Assembly: GCA_003558195.1 (NCBI GenBank)
Contig: PWMM01000080.1
Coordinates: 1-6,006 of the forward strand
Direction: 5' to 3'
Length of the DNA stretch: 6,006 nucleotides
DNA from: Syntrophomonadaceae bacterium
GTDB taxonomy: Bacteria; Bacillota; Dethiobacteria; DTU022
Every line of letters starts with the position of its first letter. Position 1 is the stretch's first letter. Position numbers and translations under genes: made by a program. This document shows, in pieces, positions 5,158 through 6,006 of this stretch. The notes beneath the pieces are model-generated. The model was given only the letters and a program-made list of their open reading frames with translations, searched no databases and was not told where the DNA came from.

Positions 5158-6006
5158 ATTACCAACTATATCGAGCACCACTTATTGAACGGAATCAGGC
5201 TTTTTTTTATGCCTACAAACAAATTTAAAACTATTTCCATCGCCTTTTTTATTCATCAAGAACTTAACAGTAAGCTGGCAGCTATGAATGCATTGTTACC
5301 GGCTGTTTTGGAACAGGGTAGCAGTCATTATCCAGACAAGCTTAGTTTAAAACGTAAGCTTGAGAACCTTTATGGAGCCGATTTGACTGCTGACATCATT
5401 AAAACTGGAGAGAGTCACATTATGGCTTTTAGCTGTGAAACTGCCCATGATAAGTATCTTGGTGAAGGGAAGGGGCTACTTAAGGAAGGTTTATCTGTAC
5501 TTAGTTCTGTTATAAGTGATCCATTACTTGAAAAAGGAAACTTTAAAAAAGAGTATGTAGAACAGGAAAAAAAGCAGCTAATCAAAGATATTAAAGCTAT
5601 GCTTAACGATAAAATAACTTATGCCTATGAGCGTTTGATTGCATTGATGTGTTCTAAAGAAAGGTTTGGCACCTATAAACTCGGTTCCATAGAAGATTAC
5701 AGTAATATTAATGAAGAGAGTCTTTATCAATACTATAACCAAGTATTTTCTGCCAATCCTATTGATTTATATGTCGTTGGCGATTTGAAGGAAAGAGAGG
5801 TTTTAGATGCAATTGGCGAAGCTTTTAATTTATCGCGTTTGCAAGAACAAAGACCAATGCCTTTAACAGATGCAAAATCAGAAGTGCAAAGTGTCAGGTA
5901 TTACGAGGAAGAACTCCCTGTTAGCCAGGCTAAATTAGTTCTTGGATTTCGAACTGGAATTGCTTATGGTGATGAATTATACTGTCCTCTTATGCTTTAC
6001 AGCGGG
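5158..6006 (+). CDS. yfmF: YfmF/YmfF-family M16 peptidase-like protein (3' end cut by window; probable ATT start)
   Basis: The frame is open for 283 codons to the window edge; family members are about 420 residues, so the N-terminal two thirds is seen. Diagnostic stretches are NGIRLFFMPTNKFKTISIAF (11-30), LLPAVLEQGSSHYP (46-59), LKRKLENLYGADLTADI (64-80), KKQLIKDIKAMLNDK and PIDLYVVGDL. The inverse zinc motif HxxEH of active M16 peptidases is absent: the equivalent region reads LLPAVLEQGS. This fits YfmF being the non-catalytic partner of a YfmH-type peptidase, expected just downstream. In Bacillus the pair (ymfF-ymfH) is linked to 5-aminopentanol modification of EF-P; whether that holds here is not shown. 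No signal peptide is seen. ATT at 5158 places the N-terminus where the family begins and has a ribosome binding site; ATG 5209 would remove the first beta strand. Family identity is sure, the start is tentative. Confidence 0.88.
   Translation, partial: MTNYIEHHLLNGIRLFFMPTNKFKTISIAFFIHQELNSKLAAMNALLPAVLEQGSSHYPDKLSLKRKLENLYGADLTADIIKTGESHIMAFSCETAHDKYLGEGKGLLKEGLSVLSSVISDPLLEKGNFKKEYVEQEKKQLIKDIKAMLNDKITYAYERLIALMCSKERFGTYKLGSIEDYSNINEESLYQYYNQVFSANPIDLYVVGDLKEREVLDAIGEAFNLSRLQEQRPMPLTDAKSEVQSVRYYEEELPVSQAKLVLGFRTGIAYGDELYCPLMLYSG

Overview
The window looks like a chromosomal segment from a low-to-mid GC, anaerobic Firmicute of the Clostridia / Peptococcaceae type. This is an inference from three things: a MurT-GatD pair (peptidoglycan glutamate amidation, found mainly in Gram-positives), a RACo-type corrinoid-protein reductive activator (typical of organisms using the Wood-Ljungdahl or methyl-transfer pathways), and a YfmF/YmfF-family M16 peptidase homologue (Firmicutes). 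Shine-Dalgarno sites are strong and of Bacillus/Clostridium type.

Layout. The left three quarters (1-4444) is read leftwards. In transcription order it holds: a tRNA-Arg(CCG) with its own good promoter and a following intrinsic terminator; a 611-residue [2Fe-2S]/ASKHA corrinoid activator; about 100 bp of AT-rich DNA with a possible promoter; a small CBS-domain-pair protein; murT; and gatD, cut by the window edge. CBS protein, murT and gatD are separated by 10 bp and by a stop-start TAATG overlap, so they look like one operon. The right end (5158-6006) is read rightwards and carries the first 283 codons of a yfmF-like gene.

Between the divergent units (about 4500-5157) lies some 650 bp without a recognisable gene, but it is not empty. 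It holds a coding-like open stretch lacking a good start (4525-4797), a 32-codon micro-ORF overlapping its stop (4794-4892), a perfect 20-bp AT-only palindrome (4879-4898), a 35-codon micro-ORF with a good ribosome binding site (4924-5031), and a perfect 9-bp-stem hairpin of GGGACAGG type (5110-5138) immediately ahead of the yfmF ribosome binding site.

How the genes work together. MurT and GatD form the lipid II isoglutaminyl synthase: GatD releases ammonia from glutamine and MurT uses ATP to amidate the alpha-carboxyl of D-Glu in the stem peptide. The co-transcribed CBS protein could be an adenine-nucleotide sensor for that step (inference). The corrinoid activator and the tRNA are functionally separate. 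The most unusual points are the apparent ATT initiation codon of the yfmF-like gene, the CBS-murT-gatD linkage, and the group of small unexplained elements in the divergent intergenic region. I see no clear evidence of a wholly new system.
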